This document shows positions 1 through 9,470 of a stretch of 64,000 nucleotides of DNA, piece by piece. Positions within the stretch are counted from its first letter, which is position 1. Each line of letters starts with the position of its first letter. The DNA is taken from contig JADKAA010000029.1 of assembly GCA_016715465.1 (NCBI GenBank), positions 496,001 to 560,000 on the forward strand, read 5' to 3'. A program made the position numbers and the translations under genes. Origin of the DNA: Saprospiraceae bacterium. GTDB taxonomy: Bacteria; Bacteroidota; Bacteroidia; Chitinophagales; Saprospiraceae. The notes under the pieces were generated by a model. It was not told where the DNA came from. It searched no databases and worked only from the letters and a program-made list of their open reading frames with translations.

Positions 1-333
1 AGAAAGTCCACTGTGCAGAGCCTTTGCAGGAATTCCTACATTGTCCAATGCTTTGACCTGATCCAGCATGAGCGAAATCAGCGGGGATACTACTACTACC
101 TTACCCGGCACCATCATGGCAGGAACCTGGTAACAAATGGATTTACCCCCACCTGTTGGAAGCAGGGCAATGGTGTCGCGACCTGACAATAAAGAAGAAA
201 TAATTTCAGCCTGCGGTGACCTGAAACTGCTATAACCCCAATATTTCTCAAGTATGACCTTCGGACTTATAGTAGTATTATCCAATGATTGGTATTTCTT
301 GGTATTCAACGTGTAAAAATAGGCAAGTCGCAT
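1..333 (-). CDS. recQ: RecQ-family ATP-dependent DNA helicase, N-terminal part
   Basis: This is the first 111 codons of a gene that runs off the left edge of the window. RecQ helicases unwind DNA 3'-5' in recombination and repair. The translated start shows the RecQ N-terminal pattern: an aromatic-rich segment ending in FRSPQAEII, then Walker A LLPTGGGKSICYQVPA, then motif Ia VVVSPLISLMLDQV. The ATG at 333 is the furthest in-frame methionine I can place; a start a few codons further in is possible because the first 20 residues look unconserved. The helicase core, RQC and HRDC regions lie outside the window. Confidence 0.85.
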   Translation of the reverse strand, partial: MRLAYFYTLNTKKYQSLDNTTISPKVILEKYWGYSSFRSPQAEIISSLLSGRDTIALLPTGGGKSICYQVPAMMVPGKVVVVSPLISLMLDQVKALDNVGIPAKALHSGLS

Positions 334-415
334 GAATAAACAACAGGAAATGTACACTGAAAACCTGTTTGCCAGGCCAGAGTATATCAATCAGTGAAAA
401 ATGAATGGCGTAATT

Positions 416-1282
416 TTAAAACCTGGGGCACGATGATTTGTACATCGACTTGCGTTTTCCAAGGCTATCGCTATCTGTGATATTAAAAACAAGATTGACC
501 ATGGCCGTAAAATACCAGTCTTTTACCGAACTGCCTCCTCTTTTAAGACCGGTAGGCCGTTGCAGTGGCTCTGAATTGCCAAAGTATTCCGGAGTACGAT
601 CACTCAACTTCGCCGACAACTCACCATTTAATGCCAGTAATTCATTGTAATTGATGTAGTTGGTACTTATATCATCGATATAATCTGTAAATGCTTTTCT
701 GGCGACAACTTCGAACCCAACATCAAAAGATTGACCCGCTTTAATAATGGCACCAGCGCCAAAAGGAACAGAAACTGCATATTTGCTATACTTTTTACCG
801 TAGGCAGCGCTGCCTTGACCTTCGGTACCAAGAGGTTGAAGTTCATACGTATTACCTTGATAATCAGTAGTAGGATTGAAATAAAAGCCCGCCAGACCCG
901 CTGTGATATAAGGACTAAATATCTGCTCTCCCGCAAAAGGATCAAAGCCAAAGATATAATACTCTCCCATCAGAGACAATTCAAACAGGGTTGAACGAAA
1001 ATTCAGGTTTCTCTCAATCTGCCACTGCTGACTGGAGAAAGCGTCATCTCCTTTGATTTTGCCAAGTAAGGCACCAAACTTGAGCCCTGCTTTGCCGAGA
1101 TAGTTATATCTTCCAAAGACTTGTATTGCCAAACCTCCATTGTTGTTGAGATTGGCCGAAAATTCCGGTGCATTTAAATCTCCCCAATATACCGATTTAC
1201 CCAAGCCCAGACCTAGCTGAAGTCCTTGTCCTACAAGTACATAGGACCAGATAGTAAAAGCAGCGATCCAAATCGATTTCAT
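416..1282 (-). CDS. Outer-membrane beta-barrel protein (DUF6089-like)
   Basis: A 288-residue protein with a short N-terminal signal peptide ending near residue 19-20. Alternating hydrophobic/aromatic beta-strand patterns follow throughout (for example FGRYNYLGKAGLKFGALLG and YITAGLAGFYF). The segment KSVYWGDLNAPEF near the N-terminus matches the pattern at the start of Bacteroidota DUF6089 proteins, which are predicted outer-membrane barrels of unknown function. The C-terminus is basic and not a classic barrel-ending Phe strand. It stands alone, divergent from the subtilase gene across 360 bp, with its own -7 box. The family assignment is from pattern memory; the barrel prediction is inference. 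Confidence 0.6.
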   Translation of the reverse strand: MKSIWIAAFTIWSYVLVGQGLQLGLGLGKSVYWGDLNAPEFSANLNNNGGLAIQVFGRYNYLGKAGLKFGALLGKIKGDDAFSSQQWQIERNLNFRSTLFELSLMGEYYIFGFDPFAGEQIFSPYITAGLAGFYFNPTTDYQGNTYELQPLGTEGQGSAAYGKKYSKYAVSVPFGAGAIIKAGQSFDVGFEVVARKAFTDYIDDISTNYINYNELLALNGELSAKLSDRTPEYFGNSEPLQRPTGLKRGGSSVKDWYFTAMVNLVFNITDSDSLGKRKSMYKSSCPRF

Positions 1283-1305
1283 GACAAAGTATTGGTTATA
1301 AACTG

Positions 1306-1313
1306 CAAATATA
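1306..1313 (-). promoter_or_regulatory. Bacteroidota -7 box (TATATTTG)
   Basis: On the minus strand this reads TATATTTG, matching TAnnTTTG, about 24 bases before the ATG of the outer-membrane protein. A TTTG lies upstream but only 13 bases away, so the -33 element is not convincing. The surrounding 360-bp intergenic region (1283-1642) is very AT-rich and I see no gene in it. Confidence 0.4.
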
Positions 1314-1595
1314 TATATTTTATTTTCAAATAAATTTAATTTTTAATACGTAATACGTTGGAAAAAATTGATTTGACAAAAATTAAGAGTCAGGCTGGCC
1401 ATATTTAAATGCCGGCAAATGATTTTTAAATAAACATTAACAAGATATAAATCAATCAAATGCGATAAACATTAAGTATTAATGTAATTTATATTATTTT
1501 GTTTATCATAACTTTATGATTTAACATTGTTGAATAAACCCTAAATAGACCACCCTCATCAAATATTTAACGCATATTGCCCGTTTTGTTCCTTG

Positions 1596-1626
1596 TTTGA
1601 ATTGTTAAAATTTCAAATTAGATTTG
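1596..1626 (+). promoter_or_regulatory. Bacteroidota promoter: TTTG -33 and TAGATTTG -7
   Basis: TTTG at 1596-1599 and TAGATTTG at 1619-1626 are separated by 19 bases, matching the Bacteroidota housekeeping consensus (TTTG / TAnnTTTG). The subtilase ATG at 1643 lies 17 bases after the box, so the transcript would have a very short leader. Confidence 0.65.
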
Positions 1627-1642
1627 CATCCAAATTGAAAAT

Positions 1643-3331
1643 ATGAGGTTAATTATTGCTTTTGCTTGCTTTACAATCATTTTGAATACTGCCAGTGCTC
1701 AAATGGCCCCAAAAAATTGGTACCATTTAGATGCCACTGAAGGGTACAATGGAACATCTTCCTACAAAACCTTTACCCAGCTCATAAAAGACAAGGTGGG
1801 TAAAACTGTAGTCGTGGCCATCATTGACTCAGGCATTGATGTTGAACATGAAGACCTGAAAGCCAATATTTGGAAAAATCCAGGTGAGATTGCCGGGAAT
1901 GGCATCGACGACGACAAAAATGGTTATGTGGATGACGTTCACGGATGGAATTTCATTGGTGGACCGGGTGGAAAAAATGTAGGACCTGAAACCTATGAAG
2001 TAACCAGACTATACAGCAGCATGCGGTATAAGTATGAAAATGCTGATGTTGAAAAACTAAGTAAAGAACAAAAAATGGAATATGAAAAATTCCTTAACTA
2101 CAAAACAGAAGTAGAGGGCGAGCGAGAGAAAGCAACGGCTCAGCTTCAGCAAATTGCAGCTTTCGAGACCCAGGTAATCAGTGGTATGAACCAAATTGAG
2201 TCTGCCATGGGTGAAAATCCAAATAATGTAGAAATTCTTAAAGGAGATGACCCGCTCACATCGCTAAAACTGAATGACAATCCGGATGTATCGATTGCAC
2301 TGAATGTGGCAAAACAAATCATGAAACAATCTGAAGAGATCACTTCTATCGGTCAATTGAAAGAGGAATTGATTACCGTTTTGGCTGAAGAAAAACAAGG
2401 ATCGCAGAACAAACTTGATTACGCTTACAATCCGGATTATGATTCAAGAAAATTGATCGTAAAGGACAATTACAATGATTCATCTGAGCGCTTTTATGGC
2501 AACAACGATGTGGAAGGACCTGATGCCCTTCACGGTACGCATGTTGCGGGTATTGTTGGCGCTATGGTTGGCAATGAAATAGGAAGTGAAGGTATTGCCA
2601 GAAATGTGAAACTCATGTCTGTAAGGGCGGTGCCAGATGGTGACGAAAGAGATAAGGATGTTGCCAATGCCATCATATATGCCGTTGATAATGGGGCATC
2701 CATCATCAATATGAGTTTTGGTAAAGCGTATTCCTGGGATAAAAAAGCAGTAGATGAAGCTGTAAAATATGCAGCAGATCAGGATGTACTTCTGGTACAT
2801 GCTGCAGGAAACTCTGGTCAGGATAATGACGCGACAGACAATTTCCCAAATGATTATCTGGGCAAACACGGCTTTATCTTTAAGAAAAAATGCCACGCAG
2901 ACAATTGGCTTGAAGTAGGTGCACTTTCTTACAAACCTAGTGAGGATATGGTTGCGGGATTTTCAAATTATGGCAAGCAAAATGTTGATCTTTTCTCCCC
3001 TGGTGTGCAAATTTATGCCACAACCCCGGGAGATAAATACCAATATCTGCAAGGCACGAGTATGGCTTCTCCAGCGGCTGCCGGAGTAGCTGCAGTTCTT
3101 AGATCATATTACCCTTCTCTCACGGCTAAACAAGTTAAGGAAATCCTTATGAAGTCGGTGGTTCCAATTAATACAGTTGTTAAAAAACCGGGAACCAAAG
3201 GTGCGCAAAAAGTAAGTTTCACCGAACTTAGTGCTAGCGGCGGCACCATTAATCTTTACAATGCCTTCCAACTTGCCGCAAAGACAAAGGGGAAAAAGAA
3301 AATCAAAGAATTAGCTAACAAGGGAGCATAG
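1643..3331 (+). CDS. Secreted S8 (subtilisin-like) serine peptidase
   Basis: A 562-residue subtilase with a signal peptide (cleavage likely after ASA at residues 17-19). The catalytic triad is visible: Asp62 in AIIDSGIDVEHEDL, His297 in LHGTHVAGIVGA and Ser473 in GTSMASPAAAG. The distance from Asp to His, about 235 residues, is much longer than in classic subtilisins. The insertion is rich in charged, helical sequence around residues 110-250 and is typical of the Bacteroidota 'S8 family peptidase' with an Asp-His insert. There is no type IX sorting domain; the C-terminus is lysine-rich. It is probably exported to the periplasm or surface to degrade proteins. It has its own promoter and a terminator after the stop. 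Confidence 0.9.
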   Translation: MRLIIAFACFTIILNTASAQMAPKNWYHLDATEGYNGTSSYKTFTQLIKDKVGKTVVVAIIDSGIDVEHEDLKANIWKNPGEIAGNGIDDDKNGYVDDVHGWNFIGGPGGKNVGPETYEVTRLYSSMRYKYENADVEKLSKEQKMEYEKFLNYKTEVEGEREKATAQLQQIAAFETQVISGMNQIESAMGENPNNVEILKGDDPLTSLKLNDNPDVSIALNVAKQIMKQSEEITSIGQLKEELITVLAEEKQGSQNKLDYAYNPDYDSRKLIVKDNYNDSSERFYGNNDVEGPDALHGTHVAGIVGAMVGNEIGSEGIARNVKLMSVRAVPDGDERDKDVANAIIYAVDNGASIINMSFGKAYSWDKKAVDEAVKYAADQDVLLVHAAGNSGQDNDATDNFPNDYLGKHGFIFKKKCHADNWLEVGALSYKPSEDMVAGFSNYGKQNVDLFSPGVQIYATTPGDKYQYLQGTSMASPAAAGVAAVLRSYYPSLTAKQVKEILMKSVVPINTVVKKPGTKGAQKVSFTELSASGGTINLYNAFQLAAKTKGKKKIKELANKGA

Positions 3332-3353
3332 TCCTTTCCCAGCATACTGTTTA

Positions 3354-3386
3354 AAAGGAAAGTCAAATTGGCTTTCCTTTCTTTCA
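3354..3386 (+). terminator. Rho-independent terminator after the subtilase gene
   Basis: A 9-bp stem AAAGGAAAG (3354-3362) pairs with CTTTCCTTT (3372-3380), extended by a G-T and a C-G pair around a five-base loop. A T-rich stretch follows. It sits 23 bases after the subtilase stop and before the PAP2-like gene. Confidence 0.7.
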
Positions 3387-3420
3387 TTTTAAAAATAAAT
3401 TTAAACTCACCTATTGATCC

Positions 3421-4095
3421 ATGAATGATCATCTAATGTCAAAGAATGAAGAAAAGATCACCACACCGATGATCATTATTTCATTTTTAACAGTTGGTTT
3501 GGTCTTTTACATTTTTACTTTGTTTTTGAAGTATAATGAAACCCGAGCGGGAAGTATCATCGAGGATCTTGTGCTCAATGCTTTTTCTCCGGTCGAAAAT
3601 AATTTGCTGATTTTCGCCCTGACCTATGGATTGGTAGCACTGGGTCTTAGTTTTACACTTGTTACCAGAAGTGGCATCCTCACAGCGAATCTTGGTATTT
3701 GTTTTTTAATCGCCATGAGAATGTTGACGCTTTATTATTTCCCTTTGGAACCACCAAAGTCGATCATTCCCCTTGAAGATATATTTTTACAAACTACCTT
3801 TTACTCCCAACAGACATTATTGAAAGATTTATTTTTTTCGGGCCACACGGCTGCTGTTTTTCTCCTGTTTTTTTTGGTAAGGAACAGAGTTATTAAAAGT
3901 ATCTTGATTGTTGGGGGAATTATGTTGGGTACCCTTCTATTAAGTCAGCATGTTCATTATACCATTGATGTGGTATTGGCACCTATATTTTCCTGGTTCG
4001 CATATCTGGCGGCTGTTTATGCAAAGAATTGGGTTGTAAATTCAGCCATTGAATTTCCTTTCCTAAGGCCGGCAGAGGAGAAAGTAAATATGTAG
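3421..4095 (+). CDS. PAP2-related integral membrane protein (sphingomyelin synthase-like fold)
   Basis: A 224-residue membrane protein with about six hydrophobic segments. It carries FFSGHTA near residue 140 and HVHYTIDVVLAP near residue 180. The SGHT motif and the later HYTxDV motif are the two catalytic histidine motifs of the PAP2_C family, related to sphingomyelin synthases and lipid phosphatases. The first PAP2 motif (KxxxxxxRP) is not seen, as usual for this subfamily. It likely acts on lipid phosphates or transfers a head group; the substrate cannot be read from sequence. ATG 3421 was taken as the start; an in-frame ATG lies five codons further on. Confidence 0.7.
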   Translation: MNDHLMSKNEEKITTPMIIISFLTVGLVFYIFTLFLKYNETRAGSIIEDLVLNAFSPVENNLLIFALTYGLVALGLSFTLVTRSGILTANLGICFLIAMRMLTLYYFPLEPPKSIIPLEDIFLQTTFYSQQTLLKDLFFSGHTAAVFLLFFLVRNRVIKSILIVGGIMLGTLLLSQHVHYTIDVVLAPIFSWFAYLAAVYAKNWVVNSAIEFPFLRPAEEKVNM

Positions 4096-4137
4096 TCCTT
4101 TGCTCTTTTTCAATTCATTTTAAAAATGGGCACAGCC

Positions 4138-5433
4138 TTACTTTTCATCTTCCTTTTTTCTGGTGATTAACGGTATTTCTTTGACAACCAATTGAATGGT
4201 ATCCTGCAACCTGTCTTCGAAAAGGGTAAGTTTATTCCTTTTCATCTCCTGGATGGCTTCTTTGGTAAAGTGCCGTATGGTGATCATTTCAAGACCCGTC
4301 TCTATGTTCACAGAAAATTCATTCTCCAGTTTCTCCTTAAGTTGCAATAATTTATCCTGGTGATGCTGGACACAAAGTGTAAAAGAAATGGCTGTATTGC
4401 GCATCATATTCACTTTTAACCTAAGTTCGGATAGAATGCCAAAAATGTTGCTTATGTGTTGTTCTGCCACAAATGAGAAATCCCTTACGGAAATGCTTAC
4501 CAGCGCCTGATCTTCTTCTATTACGACGATTGGTGGGTAAAACCCCTCTGCTTCTGAGGAAATTTTAGTTCCCACTGATGAAGGGTTGTCGAACGGTCTG
4601 ACATAAAGCGGAATATTCTTGTTCTGAAGTGGTTTTATGGTCTTGGGATGGATAACCTTTGCTCCATAATAGGTCATTTCGATTGCCTCTTTATAAGAAA
4701 GTTTTTCCATTTTGACTACGTTTTCAAATTTCCGGGGATCACCTGTTAGGACGCCTGGTACATCTTTCCATATATGCATCGCTTCCGCATTGCAGCAATA
4801 ACTTAAAATGGCAGCAGTGTAATCTGAGCCCTCCCTGCCCAGTGTAGTTGTGTGGTTTTCTGTGGTAGAACCAATAAAACCCTGGGTGACCACTACATCA
4901 GAATGCTCCAGTAATGAACGAATCGAAGCATTGACTTTTTCAGAAGTAAGGTTCCATATTACCTTGGCTTCCCGGTGAATCTCATCGGTAAACAGGACTC
5001 CCCTGACATCGAGCCAGCTTGCATTTATGCCCCTTGACCGCAAAGTATGGTACAAAATGCGGCTTGAAACCAATTCACCTATAGAGACTATTTGATCGTA
5101 AATATAGTCATACTGGTCGTGGGGTTCATCGTCAAGGATCCAGTCGATTTCCACAAAAAGGTCGTTTACATCCTGTTCAATTTCAGTGCCAACCAAGCCC
5201 AAGGTTTCAATAATCTCGTAGTGGTTTCTTTTGATGGCGTCTAACTTTTCTAAGGCAGTGCCATCTTTATAAAAATATGATTTAACAACTGTTTCCAGTG
5301 CATTGGTGGTTTTGCCTGTGGCAGACACCACTATGGCAAGTTTTTCTCCTTTAAAAAAGGCAATGATTTCTGCCACATTGACAAATCCCGGCGCATTTTT
5401 TACTGAGGCTCCCCCAAACTTAAATACATTCAT
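4138..5433 (-). CDS. lysC: Aspartate kinase (EC 2.7.2.4)
   Basis: Monofunctional aspartokinase of 431 residues. It phosphorylates aspartate in the first step of lysine, threonine, methionine and diaminopimelate synthesis. The N-terminus MNVFKFGGASVKNA is the conserved KFGG(A/T)S nucleotide-binding start, and GREGSDYTAAILSYC near residue 205 is the second family signature. KDVPGVLTGDPRKF follows. The last 130 residues form the regulatory ACT region, so feedback control by an amino acid is expected from the family. It lies 42 bases downstream of ddl on the same strand and is probably co-transcribed, linking peptidoglycan precursor synthesis (DAP and D-Ala-D-Ala). Confidence 0.93.
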   Translation of the reverse strand: MNVFKFGGASVKNAPGFVNVAEIIAFFKGEKLAIVVSATGKTTNALETVVKSYFYKDGTALEKLDAIKRNHYEIIETLGLVGTEIEQDVNDLFVEIDWILDDEPHDQYDYIYDQIVSIGELVSSRILYHTLRSRGINASWLDVRGVLFTDEIHREAKVIWNLTSEKVNASIRSLLEHSDVVVTQGFIGSTTENHTTTLGREGSDYTAAILSYCCNAEAMHIWKDVPGVLTGDPRKFENVVKMEKLSYKEAIEMTYYGAKVIHPKTIKPLQNKNIPLYVRPFDNPSSVGTKISSEAEGFYPPIVVIEEDQALVSISVRDFSFVAEQHISNIFGILSELRLKVNMMRNTAISFTLCVQHHQDKLLQLKEKLENEFSVNIETGLEMITIRHFTKEAIQEMKRNKLTLFEDRLQDTIQLVVKEIPLITRKKEDEK

Positions 5434-5475
5434 TTCTGCTTTGTTTTCTCTTGATGTGGTAAGCTTGTGCTCGTC

Positions 5476-6576
5476 TTATTCAGCTTGAATTAAACTGTTT
5501 CGATGTTCATTGCTTTCAATAGCCAATTCTATCAACCTGGTGATTAGCTCAGTGTACGGCAGACCTGATGTTTCCCAAAGTTTTGGATACATGCTGATTT
5601 GGGTGAAACCTGGTATGGTATTTACCTCATTCACATATAATTTTCCCTCTTCGGTTAAAAACATGTCCACTCTCGTCATGCCTTCGCATTCAAGTAGTCT
5701 GTAAGTTTCAACTGCGAGGCTTTTAATCCTGTCTGCAACCTCGGCATCCAGTTTGGCAGGAATATCCAGTACAGCCCCTCCTTCATCTATGTACTTATTT
5801 TCAAAGGTATAGAAGGAAGACTTTGGAATAACCTCACCTATAGCCGATGGTTGCGGAACTTCGTTGCCAAGCACGGCACATTCCACTTCTCTGCCTTTTA
5901 GTTTTTCTTCCACTACTACCTTGTTGTCATATCTGAAAGCCTTTGCCACAGCTGATTCAAAAGATGATTGATCTTTTACAAAACTCACACCAACTGAAGA
6001 GCCCAAATTAGCAGGCTTAATAAATAACTCATTGCCCAGCTTTTTGCAGATGGCTTCATAAGAAAGCGTATCATTATATCCTTTGCGTAAGGTGACAAAA
6101 TCTGCCACTGCTATGCCTGCATCACGCAATAGTCGTTTGGTAACATCTTTGTCCATCCCTACTGCAGAACCCAAAATGCCACAACCAACGCATGGTAAAT
6201 TCGCCAGTTTCGCAAAACCCTGTATTGAACCATCTTCCCCATATGTCCCGTGTAAAACAGGAAAAATGACTTCTATCTTTCCCAAGGATTGAAAGCTGCC
6301 TTGATTTATCAGCTGATGTTCATTTGTATTCTGCGATAAAATTACCGGCGTGGCACCTACTTCCATTTCTATGAGATTGGGATTGTCTTCATGAATCAAC
6401 TTCAGTGCTCCTTCATTCAGGTGCCATTTGCCTTTTTTGTCTATTCCAATTAATACAGGTTCAAATTTTCCCCTGTCGAGGGCATCGATGACATTTTTGG
6501 CCGAAAGCAGCGAAATATGATGTTCAGTGGACCTTCCCCCAAAAAGAATGGCTACGCGCTTTTTATCTGCTGACAT
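5476..6576 (-). CDS. ddl: D-alanine--D-alanine ligase (EC 6.3.2.4)
   Basis: A 366-residue ATP-grasp ligase that joins two D-alanines for peptidoglycan synthesis in the cytoplasm. Visible marks are the N-terminal FGGRSTEHHISLLSAKNV, the LHGTYGEDGSIQGF segment, FIKPANLGSSVGV in the ATP-grasp domain, and the C-terminal metal-binding VNEVNTIPGFTQISMYPKL. Length and motif order match full-length Ddl. It precedes the aspartate kinase on the same strand. Confidence 0.95.
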   Translation of the reverse strand: MSADKKRVAILFGGRSTEHHISLLSAKNVIDALDRGKFEPVLIGIDKKGKWHLNEGALKLIHEDNPNLIEMEVGATPVILSQNTNEHQLINQGSFQSLGKIEVIFPVLHGTYGEDGSIQGFAKLANLPCVGCGILGSAVGMDKDVTKRLLRDAGIAVADFVTLRKGYNDTLSYEAICKKLGNELFIKPANLGSSVGVSFVKDQSSFESAVAKAFRYDNKVVVEEKLKGREVECAVLGNEVPQPSAIGEVIPKSSFYTFENKYIDEGGAVLDIPAKLDAEVADRIKSLAVETYRLLECEGMTRVDMFLTEEGKLYVNEVNTIPGFTQISMYPKLWETSGLPYTELITRLIELAIESNEHRNSLIQAE

Positions 6577-6638
6577 ATGCTATTTTTTGCAAATATCACA
6601 TTTTTCGTTGAAATTGTATTCGATATTGATTGATTTGG

Positions 6639-7244
6639 CTAGAGGGAAAGGATTTCGCAAGCAGCTTCGAAATCAGAACCTTCATTGGAGGCGATAACGA
6701 TAGTGCGGTTAGATTTGTTTTGCTCCAGGATGGTTTTGTACCAGGCTTTTGCATCCCTGTCAAAAAATGAAGTGGGTTCATCCAGAAGCAATAATTGAGT
6801 CTCGCATATGAAGGCAAAAAGAATATTTACCTTCTGCTGCATGCCGCTGCTAAACTGCTTTACCAATTTATCCCGCGGATCTTTCCACGACAGAATCTCC
6901 AACAGCTCTTGGTAAGCATATTCTTTTCTTAATGGTTTAAACTTCCTTAAAAACTGAAAATTTTCTGCCAAAGTAAAATCCTGAATAATGGAGGAATATG
7001 GTGCGGCTAGTGATACGTACCGGTAAATTTCATTTCGCTTCAAATCGTTTCCATCTAGCTGGTATTGAATATTGCCCCCGGAAGGACTGAGGTAACCGCT
7101 AAGCATTTTTATTAAAGTAGATTTACCTGCGCCATTGGGTCCCGAAACACCGTATATTTCCCCACTCCTGAACTGATGGGAAAAATTATTCACTACTTGC
7201 AGGCCGTTATAGGATTTTCTAAGCCGATGAGCCGTTATCTCCAT
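6639..7244 (-). CDS. ABC transporter ATP-binding protein linked to the lipid A operon
   Basis: A 201-residue nucleotide-binding domain only. Walker A is GPNGAGKSTLIKML (residues ~35-48), the signature is a degenerate FSSGMQQKV, and Walker B is LLLLDEPTSF. It starts only 5 bases after the lpxA stop, so it is translationally close-coupled to the lpx operon. No permease gene is next to it. The partner and cargo are unknown; the ATPase-lpxA neighbourhood is common in Bacteroidota by recollection. The degenerate LSGGQ (FSSGM) is seen in export-type ATPases of the CcmA class. Confidence 0.75.
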   Translation of the reverse strand: MEITAHRLRKSYNGLQVVNNFSHQFRSGEIYGVSGPNGAGKSTLIKMLSGYLSPSGGNIQYQLDGNDLKRNEIYRYVSLAAPYSSIIQDFTLAENFQFLRKFKPLRKEYAYQELLEILSWKDPRDKLVKQFSSGMQQKVNILFAFICETQLLLLDEPTSFFDRDAKAWYKTILEQNKSNRTIVIASNEGSDFEAACEILSL

Positions 7245-7249
7245 GGCCT

Positions 7250-8044
7250 TTACCGCTCAACCGGCCTGAACTCTCTGATAATTCCTGTAGGAGAATTGGA
7301 AATAAAATCCAAAATTTCAGTTTTATAAATGGAATCCGGAATTGATTTCTGGATGACGTCAATGGCTGCAGAAACATTATACCCCTTTACAAAAAGAATC
7401 CTGTAAATGTCACTAATTTTATTGATGTCTTCCTGGCTATACCCCCTGCGCTGCAAACCAGTACTGTTAACGCCAGCATAGGAAAGAGGTTCTCTGGCTG
7501 CTTTAACATAAGGCGGAACATTTTTCCGCACAAGGGAACCTCCGCCAATATAAGTATGTGCTCCAATATGCACAAACTGTTGCACAGCGCATGAGCCTCC
7601 AATGATGGCAAAATCATCCATTTCCACGTGGCCTGCCATTTGAACCGCATTACTAATAATACAACTATTGCCAATAAAGCAGTCGTGTCCTAAATGAACA
7701 TAGGCCATAATAAGGGTATTTGAACCCACCACGGTTTTGTTTCTGTCGACTGTGCCTCTGTTGATGGTAACACATTCCCGGATCGAGGTATTGTCGCCAA
7801 TCTCAACCGTTGAATATTCCCCTTTGAATTTAAGATCCTGTGGAATGCCCGAAATAACTGCTCCCGGATGAATTTTGCAATTCTTACCAATGCGGGCTCC
7901 ATCCATGATGGTGACATGAGGTCCGATCCAGGTGCCTTCGCCTATTTCCACGTCTCCGGCAATGACCGTAAAACTGCCAACTTCGACGTTATCGGCGATC
8001 TTTGCGTTGGTGTCTATTTCACATAACCTGTTAAGTATCTCCAT
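7250..8044 (-). CDS. lpxA: Acyl-ACP--UDP-N-acetylglucosamine O-acyltransferase (EC 2.3.1.129)
   Basis: A 264-residue left-handed beta-helix protein that acylates UDP-GlcNAc in the first step of lipid A synthesis. Hexapeptide repeats run through the first 190 residues. The catalytic His lies in MAYVHLGHDCFIGN. The helical C-terminal domain contains the typical REPLSYAGVNSTGLQRRGYS. It sits between lpxC/fabZ and the ABC ATPase in one operon. Confidence 0.95.
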   Translation of the reverse strand: MEILNRLCEIDTNAKIADNVEVGSFTVIAGDVEIGEGTWIGPHVTIMDGARIGKNCKIHPGAVISGIPQDLKFKGEYSTVEIGDNTSIRECVTINRGTVDRNKTVVGSNTLIMAYVHLGHDCFIGNSCIISNAVQMAGHVEMDDFAIIGGSCAVQQFVHIGAHTYIGGGSLVRKNVPPYVKAAREPLSYAGVNSTGLQRRGYSQEDINKISDIYRILFVKGYNVSAAIDVIQKSIPDSIYKTEILDFISNSPTGIIREFRPVER

Positions 8045-8072
8045 CTCCTAATTTTTCACATTTTACAAATGG

Positions 8073-9470
8073 TTATTCCTGCCGCTTGACAATTTGTGCG
8101 GTAAGTTCACCTTCACTGACTATCCGGTTTCCTACATAAGCAGTTCCCTGCATGTGCACGATTCCCCTCCTTATGGGAGAAAGCAACTCCATCTTCAATA
8201 ATAGGGTGTCGCCTGGCACTACTTTACTTTTAAATTTCACGTTATCCATTTTAATGAAATAGGTATCCCATAAATGTGGTTCTTCAACGTTTGAAAGTGC
8301 CAAAATGCCTCCCGTTTGTGCCAATGCTTCCATTTGCAATACTCCGGGAAAAACAGGATTGCCAGGAAAGTGTCCCTGGAACAATTGTTCATTATAGGTA
8401 ACGTTTTTTATACCTACAACGTGGCTTGCAGACTTCTCAATTATTTTGTCCACCAAAAGAAAAGGGTATCTGTGGGGCAACATTCTCTTTATGGCCTCAA
8501 TATCCAACAATGCCGGTTTGTCCGGATCATAGCTTGGTTTTCCCTTCAATTTCTTTTGATCGAGCAGCTTTTTCTTTAATAGCTTTGCAAACTCCGTATT
8601 GATTTTATGGCCTGGTTTGACAGCAATGATCTTGCCCAGGATAGGGCGACCTACCAAAGTCAAATCTCCCAACAAATCGAGTAATTTATGCCTGGCAAGC
8701 TCATTGGGGAAAATCAATTTGGTGTCGTTCAGCACTTTATCTTCCCCAATTGGTCTGTGAGGCAGATTAAATTTGGTAACCAGTTCGTCCAGTTTGATTT
8801 GGGTAAGTCCTGGTTCTGCCAACACAATGGCATTATTGAGATCACCTCCTTTAATGAGTCCGTGCTCAAACAAAAAAGACAACTCATTGGTAAATACAAA
8901 TGTACGACAGGAAGCGATATCGTGCTCAAAATCCCCATCAATCGAATAAATGGCTGTTTGCTCATCTACCGTACTGTTTGGAAAATCGATGATTACGTTT
9001 AATTCGTATTTATCTGATGGGATGGCAATCAACTCTGAGCCTGTCTCTTCATCCTTCAGTACTATGGGCTCATCGATAACGAAATAATCCCTTGACTCTG
9101 CGGACTGAATTATGCCCGCCTCTCTGATCGCTTTGACAAAAGGTGCCGCACTTCCATCTAAAATTGGAATTTCAGGACCGTCAACTTCGATGAGTATATT
9201 ATCGATATTCATGCCCGTCAATGCAGCCATCAGATGTTCGATGGTGGTTATACTTACCTCACCAATCCCGATGGTCGTGCTGCGTTTTGTGGCAACTACG
9301 TAATTGGCATCTGCCGGTATGGTTACTTCTGGTTGAAGATCAACGCGCTTGAAACGGATGCCGTGGTTGTGATCAGCCGGGACGAGTTTTACATTAATAT
9401 TTTTGCCCGTATGAAGGCCAATACCGCTGAGGATAGCTGTATTTTCCAATGATTTCTTACCCATTTCCAT
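8073..9470 (-). CDS. lpxC/fabZ: Bifunctional UDP-3-O-acyl-GlcNAc deacetylase / 3-hydroxyacyl-ACP dehydratase
   Basis: A 465-residue fusion typical of Bacteroidota. Residues ~1-305 are LpxC: the zinc ligand motif TIEHLMAALTG, and LARHKLLDLLGDLTLVGRP, which carries further His and Asp ligands. Residues ~325-465 are FabZ: LPHRYPFLLVDKI, then GHFPGNPVFPGVLQMEALAQ with the catalytic His and Glu. The LpxC half commits lipid A synthesis and the FabZ half dehydrates 3-hydroxyacyl-ACP, so the fusion ties lipid A and fatty-acid flux together. The start overlaps the lpxD stop by 14 bases. A second in-frame ATG lies two codons on. Confidence 0.96.
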   Translation of the reverse strand: MEMGKKSLENTAILSGIGLHTGKNINVKLVPADHNHGIRFKRVDLQPEVTIPADANYVVATKRSTTIGIGEVSITTIEHLMAALTGMNIDNILIEVDGPEIPILDGSAAPFVKAIREAGIIQSAESRDYFVIDEPIVLKDEETGSELIAIPSDKYELNVIIDFPNSTVDEQTAIYSIDGDFEHDIASCRTFVFTNELSFLFEHGLIKGGDLNNAIVLAEPGLTQIKLDELVTKFNLPHRPIGEDKVLNDTKLIFPNELARHKLLDLLGDLTLVGRPILGKIIAVKPGHKINTEFAKLLKKKLLDQKKLKGKPSYDPDKPALLDIEAIKRMLPHRYPFLLVDKIIEKSASHVVGIKNVTYNEQLFQGHFPGNPVFPGVLQMEALAQTGGILALSNVEEPHLWDTYFIKMDNVKFKSKVVPGDTLLLKMELLSPIRRGIVHMQGTAYVGNRIVSEGELTAQIVKRQE